64,000 bases of DNA from Jidongwangia harbinensis (GTDB lineage: Bacteria; Actinomycetota; Actinomycetes; Mycobacteriales; Micromonosporaceae), in contig NZ_JAIWNC010000013.1 of the NCBI RefSeq assembly GCF_020216025.1, forward strand, positions 124,001 to 188,000, in the 5' to 3' direction. The notes beneath the pieces are model-generated. The model was not told the DNA's origin. It ran no database searches and was given only the letters and a program-made list of their open reading frames with translations. Of this stretch, positions 8,666-17,805 are shown in pieces. How positions within the stretch are numbered: position 1 is the first letter of the stretch; every line of letters begins with the position of its first letter. A program made the translations under genes and the position numbers.

Positions 8666-9215
8666 TCAGTGGTACGGCAGGGCGACGTCGCACACGGTGA
8701 GGATGCGGGGCGGCTCGAAATGACCGGCGGCCACCGGCAGGTACGCCTCCCGGTGCGCGGGCTCGGTGCGTACCGCCGCGGTGGTGACGTCGACCCGCCC
8801 GGCGTGCACCGGCACACAGACCTCGACCACCCCGGGAAGGTCCTCCCCGACCCGGCTGTGGAAGACCACGAACCGCGGGCCGGCCGGGCCGCCGTGCCGG
8901 TCCGCGACCGCGCCGAGCCGGGCGCTCGCCTCGGCGGTCCAGCCCAGCTCGCTCATCGTGACGTGCCGCTGCTCGGTGAGCACCGTCCGGGCCGGCACGT
9001 CCCGGGTCCGCACCGGCCAGTCGCCGTCCGGCGCGCAGCAGGGCGATCAGCCGGGCCGCGTACAGCTGGTTCTCGTTCTAGCGGCGGTATCCGTTACCGG
9101 GCTCCACGTCGGCCGGGCGGAGCAGCCCGATCCGGTCGTACAGGCGCAGGGCCTTGATCGACAGCCCGGACCGGGCGCCGAACTCGCCGCGGGTGAGCAG
9201 CCCGTCGTCAGGCAA
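8666..9215 (-). pseudogene. Decayed MerR-family regulator
   Basis: From a TTG at 9215 the frame reads LLTRGEFGARSGLSIKALRLYDRIGLLRP and on to GYRR, a good MerR DNA-binding helix region, then hits a TAG at 9080-9078 exactly where the family has Tyr. Translation past the stop continues as NENQLYAARLIALLRAG, a normal MerR sequence. After that the frame is lost, and an effector-binding (GyrI-like) domain resumes in another frame from about 9013 (GPRFVVFHSRVGEDLPGVVEVCVPV) to the stop at 8666. A nonsense codon plus an internal deletion of the linker make this a pseudogene; sequencing error cannot explain the missing segment. Confidence 0.65.
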
Positions 9216-9433
9216 CCGGGAACGCCACGTCGAACACCAGGTCATCCTCGCCCGCCGAGGTGAAGTCGGTCCAGCCACGGCTGGGCGGAGGTCCGCAACC
9301 CGGCCCCGCCCGCCCGCGCCTCCACCCGTGCCATCGCGCCGGGCAGCCACCCGATCAGCTCGGCCTCGTCCACCGTGCGCGCCTCGACCGTCACCCGCTG
9401 CTCCGGCACGTCCCGCAGTTCGATCTCGTCCAT
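9208..9433 (-). pseudogene. Frameshifted GyrI-like small-molecule-binding protein
   Basis: The frame from ATG 9433 (MDEIELRDVPEQRVTVEART) resembles the start of a GyrI/AraC effector-binding protein. At about 9268 one extra C shifts the frame: removing it continues the protein as DFTSAGEDDLVFDVAFPVA followed by TGA at 9210-9208, the usual end of such domains. Unshifted, the frame ends after 63 residues. It lies immediately upstream of, and overlaps, the decayed MerR gene, so the pair was probably one regulatory unit. A single-base sequencing error is an alternative here. Confidence 0.5.
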
Positions 9434-9506
9434 GGCGCCGACTGTCCGGGCTGCCCCAGGGGCCGGGTCAAGGCGCCCGCCCGGGAGGGACCCTAGGGTG
9501 GGACGC

Positions 9507-10547
9507 ATGACCTCGTTCGTGGTGGTGGGCGCCGGCTGGCGCGCGGAGATGTTCTGGCGGCTCGCGGACGGCCTGCCCGGCGTGGAGTGCCTGGGCGCGG
9601 TGGTGCGCAGCCCGCGGGACCTGCCGGTGCCGACGTTCGCGTCGCTGGACGAGGTCCGCCCGGACTTCGTGGTGACCGCGGTGTCCTGGGGACCGAACCC
9701 GGAGGTGATCCGGGACGCGGTCCGGCGCGGCCTGCCGGTGCTGTCCGAGACGCCGCCGGCACCCGACCTGGCCGGGCTGCGCGAGCTGTGGGCGGCGGTC
9801 GGCGACTCCGGGCTGGTCCAGGTGGCCGAGCAGTACCTGCTGGTGCCGGCGCACGCGGCCCGGCTGGCGGCGGTACGCGACCAGGTGATCGGCACGCCCA
9901 CGCAGGTGCAGGTGTCGTCCACCCACCAGTACCACGCCGTCTCGCTGATCCGCGGTTTCCTCGGCGTGGGACACGACCCGGTGACGGTACGCGCGACCCG
10001 CACCACCGCCCCGCTGGTGAACCCGCTGACCCGGGACGGCTGGACCGACGACCCGGAGCCGAGACCCGCCACCACCGTCCTCGCCACCCTGGACTTCGGC
10101 GCCGGCCGCTCCGGGCTGTACGACTTCACCGACAACCAGTGGCACAACCAGCTGCGGTTCCGCCGCATCGTGGTCCGCGGCACGCACGGCGAGCTGCGCG
10201 ACGACGAGGTGGTCCGGCTGGCCGCGCCGCGCACCGTGGTGCGTACCCCGCTGGTGCGCCGGCAGACCGGGTACGACCTGGACCTGGACGGCTTCGAGAC
10301 GGACACCATCACGCTCGGATCCCAGGTGCTGTTCCGCAACCCGCTGCTCGGTCACCGGTACAGCGACGAGGAGATCGCGATCAGCACCCAGCTCGGGCAG
10401 ATGGCGGCCTGGGTGCGCGGGGAGGGGCCGCCGCCGTACCCGCTCGCCGACGGCCTGCAGGACCACCGGATCGCGCTGGCGATCGGCGAGGCCGCGGACA
10501 CCGACCGCACCGTGGTCACCGGCCCGGAGCCGTGGCACGCCGGCTGA
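9507..10547 (+). CDS. Gfo/Idh/MocA-type NAD(P)-dependent oxidoreductase
   Basis: A 346-residue protein with an N-terminal Rossmann motif (FVVVGAGWRAEMF, residues 4-16) and the conserved segment around LPVLSETPPAPDL, the counterpart of the EKP motif of this family, here SETP. The C-terminal alpha/beta domain is present. Family members oxidise or reduce sugars, inositols or related alcohols; the altered EKP lysine (Thr here) leaves catalysis open. Start ATG 9507 gives the motif at the expected place. It is divergent from the decayed regulators. Confidence 0.75.
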   Translation: MTSFVVVGAGWRAEMFWRLADGLPGVECLGAVVRSPRDLPVPTFASLDEVRPDFVVTAVSWGPNPEVIRDAVRRGLPVLSETPPAPDLAGLRELWAAVGDSGLVQVAEQYLLVPAHAARLAAVRDQVIGTPTQVQVSSTHQYHAVSLIRGFLGVGHDPVTVRATRTTAPLVNPLTRDGWTDDPEPRPATTVLATLDFGAGRSGLYDFTDNQWHNQLRFRRIVVRGTHGELRDDEVVRLAAPRTVVRTPLVRRQTGYDLDLDGFETDTITLGSQVLFRNPLLGHRYSDEEIAISTQLGQMAAWVRGEGPPPYPLADGLQDHRIALAIGEAADTDRTVVTGPEPWHAG

Positions 10548-10610
10548 GCGTCACCACGGGCGCCGGACCGGTGAGCCGCCCCGCACCACCGGACGGACGG
10601 CGCCGGGCGG

Positions 10611-12989
10611 CTACTCGGTACGCAGCGCGACCGCGGTCCGGGTCCGGGCCGCCCAGCCGGCCGGCAGCAGCGCGCCGCCGACCGCGATGACCAGGCCGCC
10701 CAGGCCGAACAGCAGCAGGTCGACCGGCCGGTACGCATCGGTCACCGAGGCCGGCAGGGCGAACCCGGCGCCGCCGGCCATCGCGTCCAGGACCGCGCGC
10801 TGCACCGCCACGCCGATCGCCGTGCCGGCGGCGCCGCCGGCCAGCCCGGTGACCACCACCGAGGCGACCACCATCGCGGTCATCTGCCGCGGCGTCATCC
10901 CGAGTGCCTTGTGGACGCCCAGGTCGTGGACCCGTTCCCGGGTCTCCAGCACCACCACGTTCAGCACGCCCAGCCCGGCGACCACCACCAGCATCAGGCT
11001 GAGCAGCCCGGTCAGGGTACCGATGATGAGCAGCATCTCGTCGGGTTCGTGACTGACCGTCGTGGCGTCCGCGCCGGCCGGCCGCAGCGCCTCGCCGAGC
11101 CCGGTGGCGTACGCCTCGCGGTCGGTGCCGGGCCGCACCGTGACGAAGTACGTCGCCGGCGCCAGGTCCGGTTCGGCGGCGTGCAGCGTCGCCAGGTCCG
11201 TGACCACCTGCATGCCGTCGCCGTCCACGTTGAACGCCTCCCCGACGATGCGGACGGCGATCTCGACGCCCCGGCCGGTCAGCGTGACGGTGTCACCCAC
11301 CCGGGTGCCGGTCGCGGTCAGAAACGGTGTGGCGACCACGATCTGCCCCGGACCGGTCAGCCAGGAGCCGGACACCATCCGGTAGTACCTCCCCGCGTTC
11401 GTGCCGGTGACCCCGACGGCGTCGAGCGCACCGGTGACGCCGGGGACGGTCACCTCGGTCTGCGCCAGGCCCACGTAGTCGCCGGTCCCGGGCTGCGCGG
11501 TGAGCGCCGCGACGACCGCCGGACCGTCGAGCGACGGCGGTTCCTCCCCCACCGGGGTGCCGCCCGGCGGCGGACCGCCGCCGGGGCCTTCCCGGCTGCC
11601 CTCGAACCGGGGCATCACCCGCACGTCGGCGACGTCCTCCACCTCCTGGATCCGGTTCAGCGAGACACTCAGGCCGACCGCGAAGGTCACCGCCGCGGCG
11701 CCGAACGCGATCGCCGCGACCACACTGGCGGAGCGCAACGGGCGGGCGAACGGATGGGCCAGGCCTAGCGTCAGCGGACGGGGCAACGGCAACCGCGCGG
11801 TCCACCGGGCCGCCCACCGGCCGCGGCCGGGCCGGGGGGTACGGCCCACGGCGAGCGCGTCGACGCTGCGCAGGCGACCGGCCCGGGCCGCGGCGGCCCA
11901 CGCGGTCACCGTCACCACGAGCAGCGCGCCGGCCGCGACCACCAGGTGGACCCCGAGCGCCACCCCGCTGTCGGCCGTGCCGTACACCCGGTCGGTCTGA
12001 TTCAGGATCGGTTTGGTCAGCACGGTGCCCAGGCCGAGGCCGGCCGCCACGCCCACCCCGGCGGGCACGAGCGCCTGGCCCAGATAGGCCCGGACCACCT
12101 GCGCCGGGGTGAACCCGAGCGCCTTGAGGATGCCGATCCGCCGGGTGGCGGCGGAGATCGCGCCGGCGATCACGTTGCCGACGATGAACACCGCCATCAC
12201 CACCCCGAGCACACCGAACGCGATCAGGAACGGCACCAGCAGCACGGTCCGTTCGGTGGCGTCGCGCCGGGTGGTCAGCCAGGACACCGCCCCGGTGAGC
12301 GCGCCGGCCGGCACGGCGCCGGCCACCGCCGCCCGGCCCGCCTCCACCTGCGCGGTCGTGCCGGCGGCGCGGAACCGGTAGAGCATCTGGTAACCCCGTG
12401 GGCCGCCGGCCGTGGTCCACGCGGCGACCTGGGCCGGGGTGACCCAGGCGTCGGCCGTGCCGCTGACCGACCGGGCCTTGCCGACCAGCGTCACGGTCGG
12501 CGTACCGGGCAGGTCGGGCAGCGTCCAGGTGGCGCCGAGCGGGACCGGCGGCCCCTGGCGCCCGGGGTCGACGGCCAGCACGATCTCGCCCGGGGCGCTC
12601 GCCCACCGCCCGGCGGTCAGCTCCGGCCGGTCGACCGCGCCGTCCGGGGCGGCGCGGCCCACCACGGCCATCGGCGGGAGGCGCCGGCCGCGCTGTTCCC
12701 GCAGGGTGACCTGGGTGGTGGGGAACGGACCGGCGGACGCGGCCACACCGTCGGCCCGGGCGGACGCGGCCAGCTGCGCCGGCGTCACGGCACCGGCGTC
12801 GAACTGGGCGCTCAGGTGCGCGCCCCGCTGCTGGCCGAACGCCCGGTCGAACGGGTCCCGCGACGCCACCATCAGGGAGGCGCCCAGCACCGCGGACGTC
12901 ACCGCGATCATCACCACCAGGCCGATGACGACGGTCGGCACCCGCCGCCGCCCGACGCCGGACCGGACCACCCGGCTCAGCGCGCTCAT
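10611..12989 (-). CDS. ABC transporter permease, FtsX/MacB type
   Basis: The 792-residue membrane protein has the duplicated FtsX layout. A TM helix near residues 20-45 is followed by an extracytoplasmic domain, then a three-helix FtsX core (about 245-375), a fourth long helix near 420-440, a second extracytoplasmic domain and a second FtsX core (about 650-785). The sequences GILKALGFTPAQVVRAYL and LGVHKALGMTPRQMTAMV are the paired coupling-helix motifs. Such permeases export peptides, lipids or antibiotics or act in mechanotransmission. Its ATG overlaps the TGA of the ATPase gene, so the two are one operon. The neighbouring divergent two-component system suggests an antibiotic-responsive efflux module. 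Confidence 0.9.
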   Translation of the reverse strand: MSALSRVVRSGVGRRRVPTVVIGLVVMIAVTSAVLGASLMVASRDPFDRAFGQQRGAHLSAQFDAGAVTPAQLAASARADGVAASAGPFPTTQVTLREQRGRRLPPMAVVGRAAPDGAVDRPELTAGRWASAPGEIVLAVDPGRQGPPVPLGATWTLPDLPGTPTVTLVGKARSVSGTADAWVTPAQVAAWTTAGGPRGYQMLYRFRAAGTTAQVEAGRAAVAGAVPAGALTGAVSWLTTRRDATERTVLLVPFLIAFGVLGVVMAVFIVGNVIAGAISAATRRIGILKALGFTPAQVVRAYLGQALVPAGVGVAAGLGLGTVLTKPILNQTDRVYGTADSGVALGVHLVVAAGALLVVTVTAWAAAARAGRLRSVDALAVGRTPRPGRGRWAARWTARLPLPRPLTLGLAHPFARPLRSASVVAAIAFGAAAVTFAVGLSVSLNRIQEVEDVADVRVMPRFEGSREGPGGGPPPGGTPVGEEPPSLDGPAVVAALTAQPGTGDYVGLAQTEVTVPGVTGALDAVGVTGTNAGRYYRMVSGSWLTGPGQIVVATPFLTATGTRVGDTVTLTGRGVEIAVRIVGEAFNVDGDGMQVVTDLATLHAAEPDLAPATYFVTVRPGTDREAYATGLGEALRPAGADATTVSHEPDEMLLIIGTLTGLLSLMLVVVAGLGVLNVVVLETRERVHDLGVHKALGMTPRQMTAMVVASVVVTGLAGGAAGTAIGVAVQRAVLDAMAGGAGFALPASVTDAYRPVDLLLFGLGGLVIAVGGALLPAGWAARTRTAVALRTE

Positions 12990-13678
12990 CGGACCAGCTC
13001 CGCCGCGGTGTCGTCGGCGATCCGGCCGTCCAGCAGCCGCACGGTGCGGGTGGCACAGGTCTCGGCGAGGACCAGGTCGTGGGTGACCAGGATGATCGTC
13101 TGCCCGTCCGCGTGCAGCTCGGCGAGCAGCCGCCGGACGTCCGCACCGGCCGCGGTGTCCAGCGCACCGGTCGGCTCGTCGGCCAGCAGCAGCGCCGGGC
13201 GGTTCATCAGGGCCCGGGCCACCGCGACGCGCTGCCGTTCCCCGCCGGAGAGCCGCCCGGGGTACGCGCCGGCGTGCCGGTCGACGCCGAGCGCGCCGAG
13301 CAGCTCGGCGGCGCGCCGCTGCGCCGTGCCGCGCGCCATCCCGGCGAGCTGGGCGGGCAGCATCACGTTGTCCGCGACGGTCAGGTCGTCGAGCAGGTTG
13401 AAGAACTGGAACACCAGGCCGATGCGGGCCCGCCGGTACCGGGCCGAGGCCGCCTCGCCCAGCTGGTCGACGCGGACACCGTCCACGGTGACCGTGCCTG
13501 CGGTCGGCCGGTCCAGTCCGGCGAGGAGGTTGAGCAACGTGGACTTGCCACTGCCGGACGGTCCGAGGACGGCCACCGACTCGCCCGGCGCCACCCGCAG
13601 GGACACCTCGTGCAGGGCCGGCGGGCCCTCGTCGTACCGGCGGCTCACCTCGCGCATCTCGATCAGTGGTTCCGGCAT
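12986..13678 (-). CDS. ABC transporter ATP-binding protein (LolD/MacB type)
   Basis: A 230-residue ATPase with Walker A GPSGSGKST, Q-loop in GLVFQFFNLL, signature LSGGERQRVAVARAL, Walker B LLLADEPTGALD and switch His in ILVTHD. The FFNLL Q-loop and the PTGALD Walker B are typical of the MacB/LolD group that drives FtsX-type permeases. The start at ATG 13678 is preceded by GAGGAG; the frame extends upstream without support. It is first in the operon, overlapping the permease by 4 bases. Confidence 0.93.
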   Translation of the reverse strand: MPEPLIEMREVSRRYDEGPPALHEVSLRVAPGESVAVLGPSGSGKSTLLNLLAGLDRPTAGTVTVDGVRVDQLGEAASARYRRARIGLVFQFFNLLDDLTVADNVMLPAQLAGMARGTAQRRAAELLGALGVDRHAGAYPGRLSGGERQRVAVARALMNRPALLLADEPTGALDTAAGADVRRLLAELHADGQTIILVTHDLVLAETCATRTVRLLDGRIADDTAAELVR

Positions 13679-13883
13679 GGCGGTCTCCTCAGGGTCGTTC
13701 CCGGCTGACGGCGCCGACGCTATGGCCGGGCCGGAACCGGACACATCGGCCACCGGAGGCATTCCCGGTACCGCATCGGGATGAGCCGTGACGCCGTCAT
13801 CCCTGCGATGTAGGCGAGCGAGGTAGCCCGGCCGGTCGCGCGGCGGATACCGCCGGTCCCGGCCGGCGGGCCAGAATGAGCGG

Positions 13884-15200
13884 GTGACGTGGCGTGCGGT
13901 GACCGGCCGGCTGCGGACCGGGCTGCGTTCGCTGTTCCGGCCGGCCGGTCCGCCACCGTCGCCGACGCTGCGCGGCCAGGTGTTCGACGCCGCGCTCGCG
14001 CTGGGCCTGGCACTGATCGCGATCCGGGCCGGCGGCGGCGGGGACAGGCCGCAGCGCTCGTTCGAGGTCGGGCCGCCCGCACCGGGGACACCGCCACGGC
14101 CGCCGGGCGAGCCCGTGTGGCCGCCGTTCCTGCCGATCGAGCCGGAGCGGTCCGAGGGGACGATCCTGCTGCTCCTGCTGGTGGTGGCGCCGCTGGTGCT
14201 GCGCCGCCGCTACCCGCTCGCGGTGCTGTGGACGGTGCTGGCGATCGCGGCCGCGGTCAGCGAGAACCATCCGGTGCTGCGGCTCTCCTTCTACGCCGTG
14301 GTGATCGCCGGATACACCGCCGCCGTCTACAGCCCGTACCGGATACCCGCGCTGGCCAGCCTGCCGGTGGCCGCGCTCGGCTACGCCCAGATGCAGTCCG
14401 ACGGCACGCCGACGGTGCCGGCCGACTCCGTGCCGTTCCTGATCCTGGTGCCGATGGCGGTCGCGGCGGACGGGCTGCGCCGGTGGAAGTCGCACGCCGA
14501 CGCGGACCGCGCCCGGATGTCGGCGATGGAGCACGAGCAGATCGAGGCGCTGCGCCGGGCCACCGAGCACGAACGCGCCCGGATCGCCCGGGAGCTGCAC
14601 GACGTGGTGACGCACAACGTGAGCGTGATGGTGATCCAGGCCGGCGCCGCCCGCAAGGTCATGGAACGGTCGCCGGAGCAGGCCCGGGAGGCGCTGCTCG
14701 CGGTGGAGGCGAGCGGCCGGTCCGCGATGACCGAACTGCGCCACGTGATGGGCCTGCTCACCATGGAGGACGACGGCCCGGACCACGCCGGCGCACCGGA
14801 ACTGGCGCCGCAACCGGGTCTGGACGGCCTGGACGCCCTGGTCCGGCGGGTACGCCAGACCGGCGTCCCGGTCGACCTGGCCGTGACCGGGCGGGCCGGG
14901 CCGCTGCCGTCCGGCATCGAACTCACCGTCTACCGGCTGGTCCAGGAGGCGCTGACGAACACGGTCAAGCACGCGTCCGGTGCGACCGTGCGGGTCAGCC
15001 TCGACTACCGGGAGGATCACGTGCAGGTGGAGGTCACCGACACCGGGGGTACGTCCGGCGCGGCGGCCGCCACCGGCACCGGCCGGGGGCTGATCGGCCT
15101 GCGGGAACGGCTCGCGGTCTACGGCGGCACCCTGCAGGCCGGGCCGCGGGTCACCGGCGGGTACCGGGTCCGCGCCCGGATCCCGGTGGCGGCGTCGTGA
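13884..15200 (+). CDS. Two-component sensor histidine kinase (NarL/HisKA_3 type)
   Basis: The 438-residue protein has four to five predicted TM helices in residues 30-200 and no large extracytoplasmic domain, then a HisKA_3 dimerisation helix (ERARIARELHDVVTHNVSVM, phospho-acceptor His239). The HATPase domain follows, with the N-box VQEALTNTVKHA and the G box GRGLIGLRERL. Intramembrane-sensing kinases of this kind commonly detect envelope stress or antibiotics. The GTG start at 13884 is used; the gene overlaps the response regulator by 4 bases and is divergent from the ABC exporter, which it may control. Confidence 0.9.
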   Translation: MTWRAVTGRLRTGLRSLFRPAGPPPSPTLRGQVFDAALALGLALIAIRAGGGGDRPQRSFEVGPPAPGTPPRPPGEPVWPPFLPIEPERSEGTILLLLLVVAPLVLRRRYPLAVLWTVLAIAAAVSENHPVLRLSFYAVVIAGYTAAVYSPYRIPALASLPVAALGYAQMQSDGTPTVPADSVPFLILVPMAVAADGLRRWKSHADADRARMSAMEHEQIEALRRATEHERARIARELHDVVTHNVSVMVIQAGAARKVMERSPEQAREALLAVEASGRSAMTELRHVMGLLTMEDDGPDHAGAPELAPQPGLDGLDALVRRVRQTGVPVDLAVTGRAGPLPSGIELTVYRLVQEALTNTVKHASGATVRVSLDYREDHVQVEVTDTGGTSGAAAATGTGRGLIGLRERLAVYGGTLQAGPRVTGGYRVRARIPVAAS

Positions 15201-15856
15201 CCGGGTCGCTACGGGTGGTGGTCGCCGACGACCAGGCCCTGGTCCGGGCGGGCTTCCGGATGATCCTCACCGCCGACGGGATCGAGGTGGTCGGCGAGGC
15301 CACCACCGGCACCGAGGCGGTCGGCGCGGTGCACCGGCACCGGCCGGACGTGGTGCTGATGGACATCCGGATGCCGGAGCTGGACGGCCTCGCCGCGACC
15401 CGGCAGATCCTGTCCGGCGCCGGCCCGGTGCCCCGGGTCATCATGCTGACCACGTTCGACCTCGACCACTACGTGTACGCGGCGCTGACCGCCGGGGCCA
15501 GCGGCTTCCTGCTCAAGGACGTCAGCCCGGAACAGCTCGTCGGCGCGGTCCGGCTGGTCCGGTCCGGCGACGCGCTGCTGGCCCCGGCGATCACCCGGCG
15601 GCTGGTGGAACGGTTCGCCGCGCACGACTCCGGCCCGCCGCCGGTGCACCGCGACCTGACCGCGCTCACCCCGCGCGAACGGGAGGTGCTGGAACTGCTC
15701 GCGCACGGGCTGAGCAACGCCGAACTGGCCGGCCGGCTGCACCTGTCCGAGGCGACCGTGAAGACGCACGTCGCCCGGATCCTCGCCAAGCTCGGCCTCC
15801 GGGACCGGGTGCAGGCCGTGGTGGTCGCCTACCGGACCGGCCTGGTCCGCCCGTGA
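15197..15856 (+). CDS. Response regulator, NarL/LuxR type
   Basis: The 219-residue protein has a receiver domain with phospho-acceptor Asp56 (VVLMDIRMPELDG), conserved Thr (MLTTFD) and Lys (FLLKDV). The LuxR-type helix-turn-helix reads LTPREREVLELLAHGLSNAE and EATVKTHVARILAKL. The GTG start shares GTGA with the stop of the kinase gene, so the pair is co-translated. Likely targets are its own operon and the divergent exporter; this is inference from position. Confidence 0.93.
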   Translation: MTGSLRVVVADDQALVRAGFRMILTADGIEVVGEATTGTEAVGAVHRHRPDVVLMDIRMPELDGLAATRQILSGAGPVPRVIMLTTFDLDHYVYAALTAGASGFLLKDVSPEQLVGAVRLVRSGDALLAPAITRRLVERFAAHDSGPPPVHRDLTALTPREREVLELLAHGLSNAELAGRLHLSEATVKTHVARILAKLGLRDRVQAVVVAYRTGLVRP

Positions 15857-15904
15857 CGCGGAATATCGCTTCCCCCGGCGCGGGTGTCCGGGCAGGGTCG
15901 GGGG

Positions 15905-16630
15905 GTGTCACCCGACGAGGTTCTGGACAACCCGGTCTGGGCCGCGCTGTCCGGCCCGCACGCCCGCTTCGCCGAGCCGCTGGGCCGCTTCGCCGAGCCG
16001 CTGGGCCGCTTCGCCGAGCCGCGGGGCCGGGCCGCCCGGTACCACCCGGACATCTCGCCGTTCGCCGGGCTGGCCGACCCCGCCGACCCGGCCGGGTGGC
16101 GCGATCTCGCGGCGGTCGCCGGGCCCGGCGCGCAGCTCGGCATGTCCGCGCACCGGCTCACCGTGCCGGCCGGATGGGAGCGGCTGCGGGTGATGCCGGC
16201 GGTCCAGCTGGTCGGCACGGACGTCGACGCCGCGCCGGACCCGGAAGCGGTCGCGCTGACCGGCGCGGACGTGCCGGAGATGCTCGACCTGGTGTCCCGC
16301 ACGCAGCCCGGGCCGTTCCGCAAGCGCACCCTCGAGCTGGGCCGCTACCTCGGCATCCGGCGCGGCGGTGCGCTGATCGCGATGGCCGGCGAGCGGCTCC
16401 GGGTGCCCGGGTACACCGAGATCAGCGCGGTCTGCACCGATCCGGCGCACCGCGGGCAGGGACTGGCGGCCCGGCTCATCCTCGCCGTCGCCACCGGTGC
16501 CCGGGACCGCGGCGAACTGCCTTTCCTGGCCGCGGTCACGGAGAACGAGGCGGCGTTGCGGGTGTACCGGCGGATCGGGTTCACCGATCGCGCGCAGGTG
16601 GTGTTCCACGTGCTCCGGGTTCCGGCATGA
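15905..16630 (+). CDS. GNAT-family N-acetyltransferase (FR47-like)
   Basis: A protein of about 241 residues starting VSPDEVLDNPVWAALSG (GTG 15905; GTG 15884 is an alternative). The acetyl-CoA site is in ISAVCTDPAHRGQGLAARLI and the C-terminal NEAALRVYRRIGF motif closes the fold. The N-terminal half carries three copies of RFAEPLG from a 21-bp tandem repeat. The substrate is unknown. Confidence 0.82.
   Translation: MSPDEVLDNPVWAALSGPHARFAEPLGRFAEPLGRFAEPRGRAARYHPDISPFAGLADPADPAGWRDLAAVAGPGAQLGMSAHRLTVPAGWERLRVMPAVQLVGTDVDAAPDPEAVALTGADVPEMLDLVSRTQPGPFRKRTLELGRYLGIRRGGALIAMAGERLRVPGYTEISAVCTDPAHRGQGLAARLILAVATGARDRGELPFLAAVTENEAALRVYRRIGFTDRAQVVFHVLRVPA
15965..16027 (+). repeat. Three 21-bp tandem repeats inside the acetyltransferase gene
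   Basis: The unit cgcttcgccgagccgctggg(c) occurs twice exactly and a third time with one change (ctg to cgg). It encodes RFAEPLG three times. One copy is expected in homologues, so this looks like a recent in-frame slippage expansion. Confidence 0.85.
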
Positions 16631-16758
16631 ATGTAGATATGCGCAGGCCACCATGCGTGCAGGTCACCCTGAGGGTGACCGGGTGAGTGGGCCGGCGGTC
16701 AGCCGCGCCCGCTAAGGTGGGGCCGGTCCGACCCCCCCGATCCCTGGAGTGCAGGCGA

Positions 16759-17805
16759 GTGACCGACCGCCACGGAGTGGGCGCCGACGCCATCGACTGG
16801 GCCCCCGCGAACCCGCCGCCGCCCCCGGCGCCGGAGGCCGGGCCGCCGCGGCGGGAACGCCGGTTCGGCTCGGTGGAGACCCTCGCGGTGCTGCTGGTCC
16901 TGCTGGTCGTGTTCCGCAACCCGCTGGCCGACCTGATCTCCGGTGCCCGGCTGCAGACCTGGACCACCGTGTTCGTCTCGGTGCTGGTGCAGGCCGCGCC
17001 GTTCCTGGTGTTCGGGGTGGCGCTCTCCGCGGTGATCGCGGTGTACGTACCCCGCTCGTTCTGGGCCCGGGCCCTCCCCCGCCATCCCGCGCTCGCGGTG
17101 CCCGCCGCCGGCCTGGCCGGGGTGGCGCTGCCCGGGTGCGAGTGCGGCAGCGTGCCGATCGCCGGGTCACTGATCCGCCGCGGGGTCACCCCGGCGGCGG
17201 CGCTGGCCTTCCTGCTGTCCGCGCCCGCGATCAACCCGATCGTGCTCACCGCCACCGCGGTCGCCTTCCCGAACAACCCGGAGATGGTGCTCGGCCGCGG
17301 GGTGGCCAGCCTGATCGTGGCGGTCGTGATGGGCTGGCTCTGGCTGCGGCTGGGACGCGCCGACTGGATCCGGCTGCCGCACCGGCCCGACCTCGACGAC
17401 CAGTCCCGGGCCCGGGCGTTCTGGTCCGCCTGCCGGCACGACATCATGCACGCCGGCGGGTTCCTGGTGCTCGGCGCCGCGGCGGCCGCCACCATCAACG
17501 TGGTGGTCCCGGAGGCGTGGCTGCAGACGCTGGCCGCCGACCCGGTGCTGTCCGTGCTGGCGCTGGCCGTACTCGCCGTCCTGCTCTCCATCTGCAGCGA
17601 GGCCGACGCCTTCGTGGCCGCCTCGCTCTCCCAGTTCTCGCTCACCTCGCGCCTGGTGTTCCTGGTGGTCGGCCCGATGGTGGACCTGAAGCTGATCTCC
17701 CTGCAGACCGGGGTGTTCGGATCCGCGTTCGCGGTCCGCTTCGCGCCGGTGACGTTCGTGGCGGCGGTCGTGGCCGGCACCGGCATCGGCTGGGTGCTGC
17801 TGTGA
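16759..17805 (+). CDS. DUF318/YraQ-family permease
   Basis: The 348-residue membrane protein has about eight TM helices after a proline-rich cytoplasmic lead (residues 15-35). The family signature GVALPGCECGSVPIAGSLIR lies near residue 120 and holds a conserved Cys-x-Cys, and a second signature, LSICSEADAFVAASL, is near residue 280. The family is a putative two-component permease with unknown substrate; metals or thiol compounds have been proposed. The GTG at 16759 begins VTDRHGVG; its stop overlaps the next gene by 4 bases. Confidence 0.87.
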   Translation: MTDRHGVGADAIDWAPANPPPPPAPEAGPPRRERRFGSVETLAVLLVLLVVFRNPLADLISGARLQTWTTVFVSVLVQAAPFLVFGVALSAVIAVYVPRSFWARALPRHPALAVPAAGLAGVALPGCECGSVPIAGSLIRRGVTPAAALAFLLSAPAINPIVLTATAVAFPNNPEMVLGRGVASLIVAVVMGWLWLRLGRADWIRLPHRPDLDDQSRARAFWSACRHDIMHAGGFLVLGAAAAATINVVVPEAWLQTLAADPVLSVLALAVLAVLLSICSEADAFVAASLSQFSLTSRLVFLVVGPMVDLKLISLQTGVFGSAFAVRFAPVTFVAAVVAGTGIGWVLL

